Source of the DNA: Candidatus Sabulitectum silens
GTDB lineage: Bacteria; Fermentibacterota; Fermentibacteria; Fermentibacterales; JCC-6
Assembly (NCBI GenBank): GCA_001875255.1
Contig: MJAN01000013.1
Span: forward strand, 1 to 64,000
Direction: 5' to 3'
DNA: 64,000 bases
Of this stretch, positions 48,649 to 59,180 are shown piece after piece (within the stretch, counting starts at the first letter, position 1; each line of letters begins with the position of its first letter). The position numbers were made by a program, and so were the translations under genes. The notes below the pieces were generated by a model. The model did not search any database, was not told the origin of the DNA, and was given only the letters and a program-made list of their open reading frames with translations.

Positions 48649-49626
48649 CTATGGTTGCGTACCGTCCACGCTGTTGTTATGGACTTCTCCTATCTGCAAG
48701 AACTCGAGAAGACGATACACTAAACGTGGGGGGCGGTTCCGGGGGCGCACTGTTCTCATCAGAACCTTAACCATGCAATGCTCTCCAATGGCTGGAGTTC
48801 CACTATGAATGGTCTCAGTGAATTGCTCTGTGGCCTCCTTTGAAGCCGATCCGTAGATTGTATCATCTGGATTATCGATGGGCCGAAGCTCAAAACGACG
48901 ATGTTCAGGTAGAAAGCCCAGAAGCGTCCCTGAGATTTCACCACCCTCTTCATCGATCTGAGTAGCTTCCATTCGAATCCTAGCTCGATGGACAGCTGCT
49001 GCATCCATTGTCATGTCCTTGGTATCGTTAACAATACGCACTGTCGCCTCGCTGGTGTCTAGGTCGATGAAGAAATCACGCAGAGCAGATAAGGACCTGG
49101 GATCAAGATCCTCGGCAACATGTTCGAACACCTCTTCATCAACTGAGCCTGAGGATTCGAGAAGCATAAGTACTTTAGCAGTTAACTCCTTCAGAGCCGT
49201 ATCAAACATTTGTGTTTGATCACTAAGTTCATCAAGGAGAAAACCAAAAGAACCGTGTGTTACCCCTGTTATCATTAGTGTAGTCAGGTCCTTTAGTGGG
49301 ACTCTGCCCCGCTCTCCCAGTCCACCGAGTTCCGCAGATGCATACTGCTTCGATAGAATGTCCTGAAAGTGCTCAAGGGCTCTTCCAGCAAAATTAGCTG
49401 CTATCCCGCGAGACCCAAATACAGGTTTCCCTCCGAAATAGAGAGCAAGACTCGCTTGGTGTATCCTCGCAGAGTGAAGTGCTTCAATTTCTTTCAAGAG
49501 CTCTCTTTTTCTCTGCTCATACTGAATCTGTCCGACTGGATCCTCGATATCATAGGCATCTTCCATAAGCAATGTAAGTGCCGCAAGCTCAGCTTCGAGG
49601 GCTTCAAGTTCCAGCTTACGGTGCAT
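48649..49626 (-). CDS. Unrecognised partner of the DUF6932 protein
   Basis: About 325 residues from ATG 49626, which has GGAGGA six bases upstream (a TTG at 49641 opens the same frame). A helical N-terminus 'MHRKLELEALEAELAALTLL' with a probable coiled coil to residue 50 is followed by an alpha/beta part ('FAGRALEHFQDIL', 'MITGVTHGSFGFLLDEL'). The C-terminal half is beta-rich ('GTLLGFLPEHRRFEL', 'AIGEHCMVKVLMRTVR'). I see no nuclease, protease or membrane signature. It overlaps the upstream DUF6932 gene by 11 bases, so the two are translationally coupled. Function unknown. Confidence 0.7.
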   Translation of the reverse strand: MHRKLELEALEAELAALTLLMEDAYDIEDPVGQIQYEQRKRELLKEIEALHSARIHQASLALYFGGKPVFGSRGIAANFAGRALEHFQDILSKQYASAELGGLGERGRVPLKDLTTLMITGVTHGSFGFLLDELSDQTQMFDTALKELTAKVLMLLESSGSVDEEVFEHVAEDLDPRSLSALRDFFIDLDTSEATVRIVNDTKDMTMDAAAVHRARIRMEATQIDEEGGEISGTLLGFLPEHRRFELRPIDNPDDTIYGSASKEATEQFTETIHSGTPAIGEHCMVKVLMRTVRPRNRPPRLVYRLLEFLQIGEVHNNSVDGTQP

Positions 49627-50194
49627 GGTTGAGTCCTCCAATCATAGAGATAGCCTGGGCATCATCCGCTTGAAGGGGGACCATCAGTAGCCCCTTCCAT
49701 AAGTATGTCATTCTCTGGTGTGAGAACAACCCAAACCAATAGCGAGAGCGAGATACGAGCTGTCGGCTGGGCAAACCAAGATCCTCATAGAATGCATCGC
49801 AGGAATACGTCTGCTTGATTGCATCTCGATCAAAAAGGCTGCTCCTGTTCTGGGCAACGAAATCTTTCCATGATGAGAGGTCGCTACAATGCACAGGTCT
49901 CTCTGCGAAAGTAACAAGATCAATATCGCTTGGTGGCCTAGAGCGATGCTTCTCGCAGTCTTCAAGATAGCTACCATCAATCCACTGAAATCCATCAATA
50001 ATCCCATAGCTTCGCAGTTTCTCTCGATATCTAAGAAGACCGTTGAGGATGCTTACTCTTTCGGGTGATGAGGCAAAACGCTGGACAATCTCAACAAGAG
50101 TGGCTTGATAGGGCGCCATTGCAGCAGATTCCGTGGGTCCTGCATTAGGTAGAAATGGTGGAAGTACACCTGATTGGTTTAGCGATGGTATCAT
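49616..50194 (-). CDS. DUF6932 nucleotidyltransferase-like protein
   Basis: A 192-residue protein starting at ATG 50194, with GGGAG upstream. The N-terminus 'IPSLNQSGVLPPFLP' and the motif 'WIDGSYLEDCEKHRSRPPSDID' (GS...DxD, spread over residues 71-93) match the DUF6932 family. That family resembles nucleotidyltransferases of the MNT or antitoxin kind. The GSY and DID residues would be the catalytic pair. It forms a coupled pair with the next gene, inside the defence block between the restriction system and the sirtuin. Activity is unproven. Confidence 0.7.
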   Translation of the reverse strand: MIPSLNQSGVLPPFLPNAGPTESAAMAPYQATLVEIVQRFASSPERVSILNGLLRYREKLRSYGIIDGFQWIDGSYLEDCEKHRSRPPSDIDLVTFAERPVHCSDLSSWKDFVAQNRSSLFDRDAIKQTYSCDAFYEDLGLPSRQLVSRSRYWFGLFSHQRMTYLWKGLLMVPLQADDAQAISMIGGLNHAP

Positions 50195-50363
50195 GTTTTC
50201 TCCCGATTCACTTGCATGACAATGATTGCGCCGATTCGAGTATTCTTAGTAATTCTGTAAACGAATATATGATTATTGTGCATCATTGCCACGCCAAGAG
50301 AATTACCTGGCAGGTATTCCCATGCCGGTTGCCTTTGAAACCTTCTCTTGTAGCCTTGCACCC

Positions 50364-51078
50364 TCATACAGTCATGAACCTCCCATTCCTCTCCAGCCAC
50401 TCCCTCGCACCGGCGTAGTCGGGTAGGCATGAGGATACCAGGCTCCAGAACTCGCTGGAATGGTTCCTGTGTTTGAGATGGCAAAGCTCATGAACTACGA
50501 CGTACTCAAGTACCGGCTTCGGAGCCATGACGAGGAGCCAGTTGACCCTTATGCTGCCGGTCTTCCCACAGCTTCCCCAACGGGTTTTTAGTGCTGATAC
50601 CGCTGCCGGTCCTGGTGCTACATTCAGAACAGGGGCATAGAGGCTTATTAGAGCCTTACATCGTCTTTCAGTCTAAACCTGAGCCACTTCTCGATGGCGG
50701 CCCTTACATCGTTCTCAGAGGCATTGCAGGGCTTTGTTACGAGGAATCCGTGTCTATATGAGACTGTGACGCGGTTGATGTCTTCTTCTCGTACCCGGAG
50801 TTTCATGTTCCGCCCGTAAAACGGTATCTTGGCTCCGGTCACGAACCGCTCCGGCCAGGAGAAGATGGATCTCTCTTCCAGTGCGACCATGTCTTCGACT
50901 TTGCGGTAATCCACTGCCTCTTCTTTTTGACAAAACTGTCAACTCTGTCTCTGGAAACGTCCTCTGGAGCCACGGCTTCAACCAAATCAGGAGTTACACG
51001 GATGCTCATGCGCTTTGCCCTGGTGCTGTAACGGATGGAGTAAGGGATCTCAGTGGAACCGACGGTGAGTACAGGCAT
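50364..51078 (-). CDS. YgjP/DUF45-type zinc metallopeptidase
   Basis: About 238 residues after correction. The N-terminus 'EIPYSIRYSTRAKRMSIRV' is the DUF45 start. 'TRWGSCGKTGSIRVNWLL' and the zinc motif 'EYVVVHELCHLKHRNHSSEFW' (HExxH type, HELCH) mark the catalytic domain. Shifts near 50912 (lost T) and 50655 (lost G) break the frame, so the catalytic half is not an open frame from any start. It follows hsdR with a one-base overlap (TGATG). DUF45 genes are commonly attached to type I restriction operons, with unknown role. Confidence 0.8.
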
Positions 51079-54000
51079 CAGCTTACCTTCACATAGAATC
51101 GAAGAGCGAACTCCTCCACCTTATGCGGCAGGGGCATGAGCTTTCTTGCATCCTGCAGGCCTGCTTCGTATGCCATTGCTCTTACCTGCTGCCTGAGTTG
51201 TTTCTTGAGCTGAGACTTCATGTGCCAGCCGACAGGGGCTTCATCATCATCGGAGTAGAGTTGGTCGATCTCCTGGGCAAGTTCACGGATCCAGTCCATC
51301 AGGCTCTTCTGATCTCCCTGACCACCGGCGTTGCATTCTTCATCTGGCTGTTCCGTCTCTTCAGCCAGGTACTCCTGCAGCAGACGATACACTCCGTAGG
51401 CCCGTTCATTCATGCCTGAGGCCTTATAGGACTGCTCTTCTTCCCTTACCCCTGCAAGAACGTCATCCAGGCCGCTAAGGGCCTCAGAGGCGTCTATCTG
51501 CCTTGATTCGAGCTGCTTCAGTATCTCCATCACCCTTGCGGAGAATTTGTCGTATCTCAAAGGATTCTCAGCAGTCTTCTCCCGGAGGATCTTCGTAAGC
51601 TCTGAACCCCGTCTGATGGCTGCGGAATTCAGCTCTGCGGGTTCCTCTGCATCTACTGTCTTAGGCTGCAGGTCAGCCAGGGTTCTCAGTTTGATGATGG
51701 AGACCATACCGGATACTTCGAGATAGTCACGGAGCATTTCACGGACCTTTGCGCTGTAGCTCCTGAGGTCGAAATCATCTCCGGGCTCGAACCTGAGCTT
51801 TCCATAGGCCAGGAAGGCGGCAATCCACTTCATGTAAGCCGAGTAGTCAAGAACGAAGGGATCCGGGCTCAGGGCCTCGTATGCCTTCAGGAAGGAGGTT
51901 GCCTTGCCTTTGAAGCTGTACCAGTCGTCTTCACCTTCAAGCAGGGAGAGCATGGAATCCATTTCAGCCTTGATGTTGCCGGTATTCAACCTGACTGCGG
52001 ATGTCAGCCGGGACACTTCAGCGTAGGCCGTGGCCAGTTCTTCCCTCTCTGCCTGTATGTCCACCATGGCATGAGCAATGTCGGGCTCGTGGTATGATGA
52101 GAGGGCTTCCTTCAGGTAGCGGGTAACACCGATGTAGTCCACAATCAGGCCGAAGTCCTTGTGGTCTCCGAATACCCTGTTCGTTCTGGCGATTGCCTGG
52201 AGCAGGTTATGGTCCTTCAGAGGGCTGTCCAGGTACATGGTGTTCTCCACCGGGGCATCGAAGCCTGTCAGGAGCTTGTTGCACACAATGAGGAACTTGA
52301 TGTCTCCATCCGGGTCTTTGAACCTGGAGATGATGTCCTTCTCCTCTTGCCCCTCAGTCTTGTACTTGCCGAGGTCTTCCCTTATCTCGTTAAGCCAGGC
52401 ATCCTCGCTGGGCTTGCCGTCCTCCTGGTTGGTTGAGTAGATGGGGCGCTTAATTCTGCGGCCTTTGCTGCTGCTTCATCGGGTGATGTACCTCTGCGGA
52501 TCATGTCATCAGCTATGGCTTCATCCAGGGCTCTCTTGTAGAGGATGATGGCTTCCCGGTCAATTGCGACAATCTGGGCCTTGTATCCGTCAGGTTCAAC
52601 ATGAGCCTTGTAGTGTGTCCAGATGTCTTCGGCGATGGTCTTGATCCTTTTTGGATGCTTTGCCAGTATGGAGACCGTTACGCTCTTTTCCTTGAGCTCG
52701 TTCAGCCGCTCCTCATCCAGATCGCTGAACCAGTTGTCGAACTGCATGTCCAGGTGTTTTTCGTCAACCTGCCATTCGGTCTTGCGGCTGGTGTAACGAA
52801 CTGGAACGGTTGCCCCGTCCGCAACGGCATCATCAATGGAATACTTGTCCAAGTAGCCTTCTCCATTCGCGCCGAAGTTCTGATAGGTATTCAGGTCATT
52901 CTTCTTCACCGGGGTTCCTGTGAACCCGAAGAACCAGGCATCAGGCAGTGTTGCCCTCAGGTATGCTCCCAGGTCTTTCTCCTGTGTGCGGTGACATTCA
53001 TCCACCAGGACGATCCAGTTGGAGCTGTTCTCCACAGACTTACGGGAGCCGTCGAACTTGAAGATGGTGGATAGCAGGGTTAAGCCCACAGTGCCGGAAT
53101 GGACATAGCTGTGGAGGTCCCGAACAGATTTCATCTGCCTCGGGTTGGGGAGACCGCATGCCTGGAATGTTTTCGCAATCTGGTCGTCCAAGTCAATCCT
53201 GTCCGTTACCACCAGGATGTTAGGGCTTGCCAGGGATGGATCTGAGAGCGTTCTGTGGATCTTGAGCTTCAGGGCGGTGAATACCATGGTGAGGGACTTG
53301 CCGCTGCCCTGTGTGTGCCATATGAGGCCCTGTCGGTGTTTCCCATTCACCACGCGGTCAACTATCTTGTTTACGGCCCTATACTGCTGATACCGGCACA
53401 TCTTCTTTACAGTCTTGCCGGAGCGGGTCTCGAACACGATGAAGTGAGCCAGCATGTCCAGCAGTCGTGATGGCTCCAGCAGGCAGTAGAGGGCGTTATC
53501 CAGAGCAGAAGCGAACTCGGTCTCGTTCCTGGGCCATGGGTCTTTCCAGACACTCCAGAATTCAGATGGAGCTCCCGTGGTTCCGTACAGGGTACGCACA
53601 CCATCTGTGATGACGCTGAAGAGATTGGAGTAGAAGAGTCGGGGAATATCCCTCTCATACTGTTTGATCTGCTCGAAGCCCTGGGAGACCTTGTCTCCGA
53701 CGGCAACGGGGCTCTTGGCTTCAATGACGACTAGAGGAATGCCGTTCACATATACGACCACATCAGGCTTGCGGGAACTCTGGGCCTTAACGAAGAGTTG
53801 GTTGGTCACTGTGAACCGGTTACGCTCTACATTCCGGAAATCAATGAGGTGGATGGTCTGCTTGGTGGATGAGCCGGGAACATGTCTGCTGTAGTTGCCT
53901 CGAAGGAGAGAGAGCCACTGCTGGTTATCCGTCACATTAAGCATGTCCAGGTAGACGGTTCTGGCCGTATCCTCATCAAGGTCATTGATCTCGCAGATGG

Positions 54001-54148
54001 CTGAGATGAACTCATCACGGAGGAGAACCTGGTTCAAGCCGTCACGGGCAAGCTCGTTCCTGCTGGGGTGGAGCCAGGAATAACCCAGTGCTTGAAGACC
54101 TTCGATGCAGGGTTTTTCGGCGAGGGTGTATTCGCAAGGGGTGGACAT
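51078..54148 (-). CDS. hsdR: Type I restriction enzyme subunit HsdR
   Basis: HsdR translocates DNA and cuts at a distance when bound to unmethylated sites with HsdM and HsdS. The nuclease part has 'KPDVVVYVNGIPLVVIEAKS' with Asp129 and Glu143-x-Lys145. The helicase part has Walker A 'QGSGKS' (residues 280-285) and the DECH box (383-386), with 'GFTGTP' further on. One lost A near 52455 splits the assembled gene; restored, it reads 'ELKRPIYSTNQ'. Corrected length is about 1023 residues, normal for the family. The start overlaps the hsdS stop. Confidence 0.95.
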
Positions 54149-55372
54149 CAGACGGCCACCCTTACTTTGCCGGTGAGGAGGTCCTGCATGAGGCCTTTCT
54201 TGAGGATTTGGAGGCTTTCCACTAAGGTTTCGTCAGATTCAATCTTATGATCAACACTGCTGAATACTGCTGCAATTTGCCTCTGCTCATCCAATGGGGA
54301 ATAGGTATTTTTAGCTGCTCCACCTGATAGGCATAAAGATGAATTACTGAGCTCCCCTGCCCAAATCTGGATTTCTGAAGATTAACTACAGGTGAGTTAA
54401 CTACATGACCAAGATAATGATAAGACACTGATGCGGAAGGTCTGAAAAGTATGATGTCTCCACCAGCATAGGCTTCGATGTCACGCAGTAGAGTTGCTGC
54501 CATACCTATTTCCTCGTGTGTTTCGCCTGATCCAGCAAACAGGACATCACCAAGTTGTATTCTGGTGTAGGAGTTTCTACTGGATTCGCTGATGTAAGAT
54601 GTGAATTGCTTGATGAAGGTCCTATGAGTGGTGTACAATTCACCATACCTTACACAAGGGAATCCCATCTCGATGGAATCTTTCTTTGAACCTCCATGGG
54701 ATTTCGATACTTCGCCAATCTCAAAGAGCTTGCATACTTTCCAGGTCTCCGGTATCTCCCCAATCTCAGTCTTCTTAAAACTCGTATGCCCAATCCCCCT
54801 TGTTAGAAGCTCCTGCATGAGCCCCTGCTTGACCTTCCTGGTTTGCTCAATAGTTTCCCCGGTGGCCTGGATGGTTTCGTCCACGCTGGAGAGGATGGCG
54901 GCGATCTTCTTCTGCTCGGGGAGGGGGGGGCAAGAACCTCAAGTCTCTCAAATCTCTTGCGTGGAATGTAAGATATGGTGGTCCCCGTTGATGAACGAAC
55001 TAACTGCTTTGACATCGAAGACATTAGGTAAAACAGGAAGGAACTTGTTGTCATATTGCTGCCCGGTACTAGCCCTATGAAGGTCTGATTTGATACCAGC
55101 TCGTTCAAGGCTATCGCACAAATCCCAGGTGTACAGCTGCATGAGCACAGGACAGTTCCCTTTGGATAAACCTTTAGCTTCATCTCCTTAATAGTCTGTA
55201 GATCTACACACCGCCCAAGTTTCGATTCTGATATGGTGTTACCATCAATATCCTCAATCCGACACCAGGGTGTTTTCCCAGAGAAACGCTTTGGCTTATC
55301 TCTCATTGGAACAATGAATTTGGCAACAAGTCGATCAAGCCGTTGGCGTTTCCACCCCTCAGGAACGGTCAT
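54148..55372 (-). CDS. hsdS: Type I restriction specificity subunit HsdS
   Basis: HsdS recognises the bipartite DNA target through two target-recognition domains. The first domain starts at 'MTVPEGWKRQRLDRLV' and the second at 'GEIPETWKVCKLFEIGE'. Conserved helical linkers ('TRKVKQGLMQELLT') separate them, and a second copy of the linker closes the protein ('LQILKKGLMQDLLT'). Lost bases in the G-run near 54925 and near 54280 split the gene. Corrected length is about 408 residues. Its start overlaps hsdM by 14 bases. Confidence 0.93.
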
Positions 55373-56846
55373 AACCCAACTCCTTCAGGTAGGCTTCCAT
55401 CTTTCCCTCGGCTTCATTCCTTTTTGCCGTCAGCTCCTTGAGCTTCTTGTACTCCTCGGCAACATCAATCTGCTCTTCGGGCTCTGTGGAGTCCACATAC
55501 CTGGCAATGTTAAGGTTCCAGTCGTTACCCTTGATCTCTTCAAGGTCAACAATCCGGGAGAATCGTTCCTCGTCTTCGTAGGCATTGTAGGCCTCAACCA
55601 GCCTGGCAACATTCGCATCGGATAGGCTGTTCTGATTTTTCCCGGGAATCATCTCCTCAGCTCCATGGATGAAGAGCACCTTGCCCTTCCGGCCTGAAGG
55701 CTTATCCCTGTTGATTATGAGGACAGAAGCCGGAATGCCGGTTCCGTAGAAAAGGTTCGGGGCAAGACCGATGATAGCCTCGATCAGGTCATCACCCAGT
55801 ATGCCCTCCCGAATCCTGCCCTCTGCGCCGCCTCGGAACAGAATACCATGAGGAAGAACCACTCCAAGCTTTCCCTGGGGCTTCAGGCTGGCAATCATGT
55901 GCTGTACGAAGGCCAGGTCTCCATAGCTCTTAGGAGGGCACCCATACTTGTCTCTGCTGTATGGATCCCCAGCATCCCATACTTCCTTGCCCCAGCTCTT
56001 AAGGGAGAATGGGGGATTGGCCAGCACCCGGTCAAACCGCTTGATGCTCTTGCTGCCCTCTCTCTGGAGATGTCTTGGGTTCCTGAGCGTGTCTCCCTTC
56101 AACACCTCTGCATCGTCTATCCCATGAAGGAAGAGGTTCATCTTGCAAATGGCCCAGGTATTCAGGTTGATTTCCTGACCGTACAGGCTGACCGATCTGG
56201 GATTGAGTCCCTTCCTCTCCATGTAGTGTATGGATTCCAGGAGCATGCCGCCTGAACCGCAGGTGGGGTCGTAAATGCTCATGTTGTTCTCCGGCTGCAG
56301 GCACTCAACAATGAGACGAACGACCATCTTGGGAGTATAGAACTCTCCACCCTTCTTGCCGGCATCATCTGCGAATTTGGCAATGAGGTATTCGTAAGCA
56401 TTGCCCAGTACATCGGGCTCAACATCACACTTTCTAAGGCGGTGCTTCTCAAAATGCTCCAGGAGAAGCTCCAGGGTGGCATCAGGGAACCGTTCCTTGT
56501 TGTTGAAGTCCACATCCTGGAATATCCCCTGAAGTCGCTGGTTGGCGTCCTCAATGGCGTGGAACGCCGCATTAAGGTATTCCCCGATATTGGTGGTTCG
56601 CTTCCTGACATCGCTCCAGAATGCGCCCTCTGGGATATGGAACCGGTGCTCATCAGGTGAGGCTGCGATCTCCTTGTCGTTGTACTGAGCGAGTCTCTGT
56701 TCATATTCCTCCTCCCAGACGTCACAGATGCGCTTGAAGAAGAGAAGACCGAAGATGTAATGTTTGTAGTCCGAGGAATCTATCTTGCCTCTGAGGATGT
56801 CCGCTGCGCCCCAGAGATGGGATTCGAGCTGCTGGAGTGTTAACAT
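55359..56846 (-). CDS. hsdM: Type I restriction methyltransferase subunit HsdM
   Basis: HsdM is the N6-adenine methyltransferase of the type I complex. At 495 residues it is unbroken. The N-terminal helical domain 'LQQLESHLWGAADILRGKID' is followed by the SAM-binding motif 'DPTCGSGGML' (residues 193-202) and the catalytic 'NPPF' (residues 277-280). 'KKGGEFYTPKMV' precedes them, as usual. It is the first gene of the minus-strand defence run hsdM-hsdS-hsdR-DUF45. Confidence 0.96.
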   Translation of the reverse strand: MLTLQQLESHLWGAADILRGKIDSSDYKHYIFGLLFFKRICDVWEEEYEQRLAQYNDKEIAASPDEHRFHIPEGAFWSDVRKRTTNIGEYLNAAFHAIEDANQRLQGIFQDVDFNNKERFPDATLELLLEHFEKHRLRKCDVEPDVLGNAYEYLIAKFADDAGKKGGEFYTPKMVVRLIVECLQPENNMSIYDPTCGSGGMLLESIHYMERKGLNPRSVSLYGQEINLNTWAICKMNLFLHGIDDAEVLKGDTLRNPRHLQREGSKSIKRFDRVLANPPFSLKSWGKEVWDAGDPYSRDKYGCPPKSYGDLAFVQHMIASLKPQGKLGVVLPHGILFRGGAEGRIREGILGDDLIEAIIGLAPNLFYGTGIPASVLIINRDKPSGRKGKVLFIHGAEEMIPGKNQNSLSDANVARLVEAYNAYEDEERFSRIVDLEEIKGNDWNLNIARYVDSTEPEEQIDVAEEYKKLKELTAKRNEAEGKMEAYLKELGYDRS

Positions 56847-57028
56847 CGGTGCTGCCTGCTTTCGGTAAGGTTGACCCGCTTACAATGAAGAATGAGGATT
56901 GATATAGCAAGAAGGAGGATTGGCGGCCGATATAGAGTTATGCATAGTCATTCATCCAGATTGTGATGACAGCTTTCGAGCAGAGCGAGATCGCACACTA
57001 ATGATAATTGGGAATGAAGTGGAGGTTG

Positions 57029-57966
57029 ATGATGAAAGCAGAAAGACTCATACATCCCTTATTTACCCTATTGCTAACCCTCAGCTGTGGTGATTTGCAC
57101 GAAGATCTGCCAGCTGTAGTTGCAGAGGTTAATCAACCCGTTCCCAGTTTCACTTATGAAATTGTCTCTGAAGACATCTATGATGCTCCTGTAAAGACCC
57201 AGGTCACTCAAAACATTGAGCTAGTTGGTGAGATTTCGCGCGGCGAAATGGAAGGTCTTCTGAATACCCTCTTTCAGAATGTATCGGCGAGTACCGGCTA
57301 TGAATACAGAGATCACCCAGATGCAATTTACATTTTGTTTATTCTCCAGGCGCTCGGGAAGAAAACTGGATAGCCAAACTGATGAAACATGCGGCCTCAT
57401 CTACTCCACTAACTACCATCAGAATAGAAACCGACAACTATGCTGTGATTTCCGAGAATGGTGATGTTACCTTCGTTAACCCGAACGAACCGGTTGTAGA
57501 TGACATACCTGATCAAGTTGAAGAAGTTGCAGATTCCGATGATGCTGAAGCCACAGTAGCTAGATTTGAGTCTGCAAATGGCATCATCTTGGACACGGAG
57601 ACAGGTCTGCAATGGCAGGTTGGTCCAGACATTGATGTGAACTATATCGAAGCATGCTCCTGGGTGAACGGCTTGGGAAGCAATTGGCATATGCCAAATC
57701 TTGATGAACTATCTGAGCTTTACGAATGCGGCATAAGGTGGTCAAGAAATTGGGGGGCTTTCGAAAACAGCGGCTGGTGGGTCTGGGCTGATGATTCAAA
57801 ATCCTTACCGAGTTATTGTCCACATCCATCTGCAGAATGGAGATTTTTCTTTGACTGTGGAGATGAGGATTGTGATTTGCCTCAATCAGAATTGGGGGAG
57901 GAAGAGTTTTTGCTGTATCTGCGCCCTGATTTGCTTCACTTATGTAATACTGAGTGTGCATACTGA
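57029..57966 (+). CDS. DUF1566-like lipoprotein
   Basis: ATG at 57029 (or 57032) follows GGAGG. A signal peptide with a lipobox ends in 'LLTLSCG' (Cys near residue 21), so it is probably a lipoprotein. The C-terminal part 'ILDTETGLQWQV', 'ACSWVNGLGSNWHMPNLDEL' and 'SGWWVWADD' has the DUF1566/FGE-like pattern (TGLxW...WRxPTxxEL). One shift near 57340 joins the two frames ('YILFYSPGAREENW'). The usual C-terminal FRCV-like ending of DUF1566 is missing, so the 3' end may be truncated. It converges on the minus-strand frame below. Confidence 0.6.
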
Positions 57967-58435
57967 TAAATGTTAGTGGATCCATTGCGTTAGCGTTTGT
58001 AAGAATGTTTAAATATTCTTGAACGCTGCTTGATTCCATAGCAGAAAATCCATCATCATATAGTAATAATAAATAATCAGAATCCCACTTTGATATCCTA
58101 ATAGCGTTTGCAACAGCCTCTACAGATGCCATTTGCACACCAATATATTGCATAATCTCGCCCTCTTCCGGCGATAGCTTAATATCGGGCCATTGTAGAA
58201 CATAGTTAGTTGTTGTATCTATAGATAATATACTAATAATAAACATCTCAGATGGAATTCCTTGGTCTATAAGATATTCTTCTACTCGTTCTGCATCTTC
58301 AAGATGTAGAGTCTCAGCTTCAATGCTCCCATATGAATTGAGCGGGTACACTAACAACAAGCCTAATATTGTTGCAGTGCAATGCATATTAAGGTGAAAA
58401 TGTTTGGTCTCACGAATTATCTGCTGTGACTCCAT
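57584..58435 (-). CDS. Possible exported protein, 3' end uncertain
   Basis: The frame has a signal-peptide-like region ('MHCTATILGLLLVYPLNSYGS' spans residues 17-37 of this frame, with an ATG at 58387), followed by coherent sequence ('EDAERVEEYLIDQGIPSEMF', 'DYLLLLYDDGFSAMESSS'). From about 57960 leftwards it overlaps the plus-strand DUF1566 gene, where its composition deteriorates, so the true stop is probably near 57950. AT-rich compared with its neighbours. Family unknown. Confidence 0.4.
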   Translation of the reverse strand: MESQQIIRETKHFHLNMHCTATILGLLLVYPLNSYGSIEAETLHLEDAERVEEYLIDQGIPSEMFIISILSIDTTTNYVLQWPDIKLSPEEGEIMQYIGVQMASVEAVANAIRISKWDSDYLLLLYDDGFSAMESSSVQEYLNILTNANAMDPLTFISMHTQYYISEANQGADTAKTLPPPILIEANHNPHLHSQRKISILQMDVDNNSVRILNHQPRPTSRCFRKPPNFLTTLCRIRKAQIVHQDLAYANCFPSRSPRSMLRYSSHQCLDQPAIADLSPCPR

Positions 58436-58542
58436 GTGCTTCTCAACCTTCCTTTCATATTTGTAGCGGCTGATACAAGATATCACTTATATGGTTAGAC
58501 CCGTCAAGTTGAGCTAATCTGTTCCTTAATTTCATTTCACTC

Positions 58543-59016
58543 AAGGGACCAGCTGGAACGAGTGCCAGGAGTTCATAGACAGGCGAAAAGAGATGGATCC
58601 CTCTCTCACCACAGACAACCAGTGAATCGGAGTGGGAGTATGCCTGCCGGGCAGGCACGACCACCTATTGTAACTGGGGGGATGATTCCAGTGAAACTCA
58701 GATAGGGAACTATGCCTGGTACCGGGGCAACTCCAACAGTTCTACCCACCCTGTAGGCACCAAGCTTCCCAATGACTGGGGCCTTTATGACATGAGCGGC
58801 AATGTTTGGGAGTGGTGCGAGGATGTTTACACCGACAACTATGACAACTGCCCCACCGACGGCAGCGCCTACACTGGTTCAGGCTCCTACCGCATCTTTC
58901 GCGGCGGCTGGTGGAGCGGCAACGCCCGTGACTGCCGGTCAGCCGATCGCGTCAGCGGCAGCCCCGACGTCAGGAGCGGCGGTCTGGGCTTTCGTATCGC
59001 GCGGTCAGTGCGTTAG
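58543..59016 (+). pseudogene. Fragment of a formylglycine-generating-enzyme-like (SUMF1) gene
   Basis: The piece 'TSWNECQEFIDRR' in one frame and 'SESEWEYACRAGTTTY', 'WGLYDMSGNVWEWCEDVY' and 'RIFRGGWW' in the next match the C-terminal half of FGE-sulfatase domains. The N-terminal half is missing, and at least one frameshift lies near 58610. The last stop is at 59014-59016. I call it a relic because no start is present and the upstream sequence belongs to another gene. Confidence 0.75.
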
Positions 59017-59039
59017 TTACCCTTTGCTATTTGTCCCTT

Positions 59040-59180
59040 GTGGATCTGGAGAAGGGCTTTTTGCGTGATGTTTCAAGCGTTGGGCACTTCAGCACCGGGG
59101 ATTTGGAATTGTCTCTCAGGAATGCAGATGATTTCGAGAAAGCGAAAGCACTAATCGTTAAGAGCTATGAAGGGAGCTGA
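59040..59180 (+). pseudogene. C-terminal fragment resembling DUF5655
   Basis: The frame reads 'LEKGFLRDVSSVGHFSTGD' then 'LELSLRNADDFEKAKALI' and ends 'KSYEGS' with TGA at 59178-59180. This matches the closing part of DUF5655 proteins ('...RDVSNIGHxGxGDLE...DIxxAxxLI...SYE'). Only about 45 residues remain, joined directly to the FGE fragment. It is a relic of a gene cut off at its 5' side. Confidence 0.5.
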
